Notes under the pieces: generated by a model
Databases searched by the model: none
Seen by the model: the letters and a program-made list of their open reading frames with translations, nothing else
Told to the model about the DNA's origin: nothing
In this document: one piece after another, positions 8,842-10,416 of the stretch
Layout of the letters: every line of letters starts with the position of its first letter
Numbering within the stretch: position 1 is the stretch's first letter
Made by a program: the position numbers and the translations under genes
Assembly (NCBI GenBank): GCA_035542775.1
Contig: DATKKX010000174.1
Span: 1-10,416, forward strand
Length of the DNA: 10,416 nucleotides
Origin: DATKKX01 sp035542775
GTDB taxonomy: Bacteria; Planctomycetota; Phycisphaerae; UBA1845; UTPLA1
Direction: 5' to 3'

Positions 8842-10047
8842 ATGATCACGCACGATCGTGATTTGTCGGTTGAATTCTGCGGTGTTCGATTTGCGAACCC
8901 ATTCCTGCTCTCTGCGGCCCCCCCGACAGACGACCTGGAGATGGTCCGCCATGCCTTCGACGCTGGCTGGGCGGGCGCCGTGCTCAAGACCACCTCCGTC
9001 GAGACCGAAAACGTCAGCTTGGTCTATCCGATGATGAGCGCCACGCACTACGAAGGCGGGCGGATCATGGGCCTGGGCAACATCGACCTGATCTCCGAGC
9101 ACCACATCGATGTGGTCGAGAAGCGCGCCGCGGCACTGAAACAGGAATTCCCCGACCGCATCGTCGCCTGCAGCATCATGGGCTCGAAGAAGGAAGAGTG
9201 GCAGACGCTGGTGAAACGCCTGGAAGACGCCGGCGTGGACATCATCGAATGCAGCTTTTCCTGCCCCCAGGGCAGCATGGGCGAGGAGCCGGGCGCCATG
9301 CTCGCCCAAAGCCTTGACGGAACCGAGCGCGTCGCTGGCTGGGTCAAGGAAGCGGCCAAGCGCTGCCCGGTCGTCATCAAGATCACGCCCCAGGTGACGA
9401 ACATCGTGAAAGTCGCCGAGGCCGTTAAGCGTGGCGGGGCCGACGCCATCTGCGCCGCCAACACCATCCCGTCATTGATGGGCATCGACGTCGACACCTT
9501 CGTGCCCTATCCGAACGTGGCTGGAAAGAGCACTTACAGCGGCATGTCCGGCCCGGCGATCAAGCCGCTGACACTGCGGACCCTGGCGGAAATCAGCAAG
9601 CACGTGAACATCCCCATCACTGCCACCGGCGGGCCCGTGACGTGGCGCGACGCCGTGGAGATGATGCTGGTCGGCGCCACCACCGTGCAGTTCTGCACCG
9701 CCGTGATGCACTACGGGTACGACATCATCGATGACCTCCTGGACGGGCTGGCCTTCTATCTCGAGGAGAAGAACATCGCCCGACCGACGGATCTGGTCGG
9801 CAGAAGCCTGGGCCATATCGTCGGCCACCACGAACTCTCGCGCGCCAGGAAGGTCGTTTCCCGTGTTATCGAGGACCGCTGTGTGAAGTGTGATTTGTGC
9901 TACATCGCCTGCCGCGACGGCGGTCATCAGGCGATGAAGCTGGAGGCCTCCGGCCGCCTGCCGGAGACCGACCGCGATAAATGTCCGGGCTGCCGGCTGT
10001 GCGTTACCATCTGCCCGGCCGATGCGATCGAGATGGTGGAAGTATAG
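8842..10047 (+). CDS. preA: PreA-like FMN and [4Fe-4S] catalytic subunit (dihydropyrimidine dehydrogenase type)
   Basis: The 401-residue product matches E. coli PreA (about 411 residues) and the C-terminal half of DPYD. Residues 1-310 form a dihydroorotate-dehydrogenase-like FMN barrel. Lys49 in LKTTS fits the FMN-contacting lysine, Asn80 in GLGNIDLISEH fits DPYD Asn609, and Asn207-Thr208 fits Asn736-Thr737. Cys141 in SFSCPQGSMGEE is the expected general acid (DPYD Cys671). Residues 341-396 are a two-cluster ferredoxin: C347-x2-C350-x2-C353-x3-C357 and C381-x2-C384-x2-C387-x3-C391-P. One pocket residue differs: Ser138 occupies the place of DPYD Asn668, where E. coli PreA also has Asn, so reduction of uracil or thymine to the dihydro form is not assured. 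A strong AGGAAGGA precedes the ATG. It should form a complex with the PreT-like product encoded just upstream. The fold and electron path are firm, the substrate is not. Confidence 0.88.
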   Translation: MITHDRDLSVEFCGVRFANPFLLSAAPPTDDLEMVRHAFDAGWAGAVLKTTSVETENVSLVYPMMSATHYEGGRIMGLGNIDLISEHHIDVVEKRAAALKQEFPDRIVACSIMGSKKEEWQTLVKRLEDAGVDIIECSFSCPQGSMGEEPGAMLAQSLDGTERVAGWVKEAAKRCPVVIKITPQVTNIVKVAEAVKRGGADAICAANTIPSLMGIDVDTFVPYPNVAGKSTYSGMSGPAIKPLTLRTLAEISKHVNIPITATGGPVTWRDAVEMMLVGATTVQFCTAVMHYGYDIIDDLLDGLAFYLEEKNIARPTDLVGRSLGHIVGHHELSRARKVVSRVIEDRCVKCDLCYIACRDGGHQAMKLEASGRLPETDRDKCPGCRLCVTICPADAIEMVEV

Positions 10048-10188
10048 GGACCTGTGCGGGCATCAGCGTTTGTGGCCTTGCCGTTTCGCTGGTGCATGAG
10101 GAGCGAGGGCCAGGACCGCACGACCTTGGAGGTGGCGCGGACCGCGATCACCCGTGGCGATTCAGAATCAGGCAGAAAACAACTATTC

Positions 10189-10193
10189 GGAGG
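10189..10193 (+). promoter_or_regulatory. Shine-Dalgarno site that fixes the GTG start of the S9 peptidase
   Basis: GGAGG lies 7 nt upstream of the GTG at 10201. The encoded signal peptide begins directly at that codon and no better start is nearby, so this site decides the start. Confidence 0.7.
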
Positions 10194-10200
10194 TCTTATC

Positions 10201-10416
10201 GTGCCAAGACTGGGGCTCTCTTTCCGCTCTTTGACGTTGGTTGTGCTGCTTTCTTCGACGGCCGTTCGGGGTGAGCCGCCGGCGCGGACGCACGAGATCC
10301 AGGCCGACGACTACTTCTCCATTGCCGTGATCGCCGACTGCGCCATGTCGCCGGACGGCAAGCAGGTGGCCTACACCGAGCTGCGATGGGACGAGGAGCT
10401 CAACGGGCGTAACTCT
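10201..10416 (+). CDS. secreted S9-family (prolyl oligopeptidase-like) peptidase, N-terminal part (runs off right edge)
   Basis: Only 72 residues are visible. Residues 1-24 form a signal peptide with Arg3 and Arg9, a hydrophobic core at 11-22 and a likely cleavage after VRG. The mature start contains DDYFS (36-40) and IADCAMSPDGKQVAYTE (44-60). The SPDG-x-x-VAY pattern is the first blade of the beta-propeller that precedes the serine hydrolase domain in S9 peptidases, and TolB-like propellers share it. The catalytic Ser/Asp/His lie outside the window, so activity cannot be judged. The GTG start is set by GGAGG 7 nt upstream. The gene follows the PreA-like gene by 153 nt with no terminator or clear promoter in between, and is probably an independent unit. 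It could alternatively be a propeller protein without a hydrolase domain. Confidence 0.75.
   Translation, partial: MPRLGLSFRSLTLVVLLSSTAVRGEPPARTHEIQADDYFSIAVIADCAMSPDGKQVAYTELRWDEELNGRNS

Overview
This GC-rich bacterial window carries mostly metabolic and housekeeping genes on both strands. A member of the Planctomycetota (perhaps Phycisphaerae or a related uncultured lineage) is my best guess. The reasons are a membrane glycosyltransferase fused to a long TPR tail, a secreted S9-type peptidase with a GTG start, GTG starts on strong Shine-Dalgarno sites, and an intergenic GTCGGCC/GGCCGAC dyad of a kind I associate with such genomes. This placement is inference; there is no rRNA or other marker gene in the window.

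Layout. Positions 1-483 (-) hold the N-terminal 161 residues of an alpha-glucan phosphorylase that runs off the left edge. Positions 484-1058 have no convincing gene but contain several dyads and a perfect TATAAT. Positions 1059-1649 (+) encode a small secreted Thr/Ser/Pro-rich protein of unknown function. Only 15 bp separate its stop from the stop of a convergent gene, 1665-3875 (-), a GT39-like polytopic membrane protein with seven contiguous 34-residue TPRs. That gene lies 1 nt downstream of aconitase (3877-6600, -), so the two look translationally coupled and share a promoter near 6688-6717. Divergent from aconitase is a DUF5329-type protein (6855-7355, +). It is followed by a two-gene set resembling NAD-dependent dihydropyrimidine dehydrogenase: PreT-like (7391-8716, +) and PreA-like (8842-10047, +). 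A secreted S9-family peptidase starts at 10201 and runs off the right edge.

How the genes work together. PreT-like (FAD, NAD(P) site, two N-terminal Fe-S clusters) should pass electrons to PreA-like (FMN barrel plus two C-terminal [4Fe-4S] clusters); together they correspond to the parts of eukaryotic DPYD. All cluster ligands are present, including the unusual glutamine. However, the asparagine that contacts the pyrimidine next to the catalytic cysteine loop is replaced by serine, so the substrate may not be uracil or thymine. The 125-nt spacer between the two genes can form two mutually exclusive hairpins. Aconitase is a TCA-cycle enzyme whose link to the downstream TPR-glycosyltransferase is unexplained. 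I found no CRISPR array, mobile element, tRNA, rRNA or defence system. The window is largely ordinary, with a few points worth following up.
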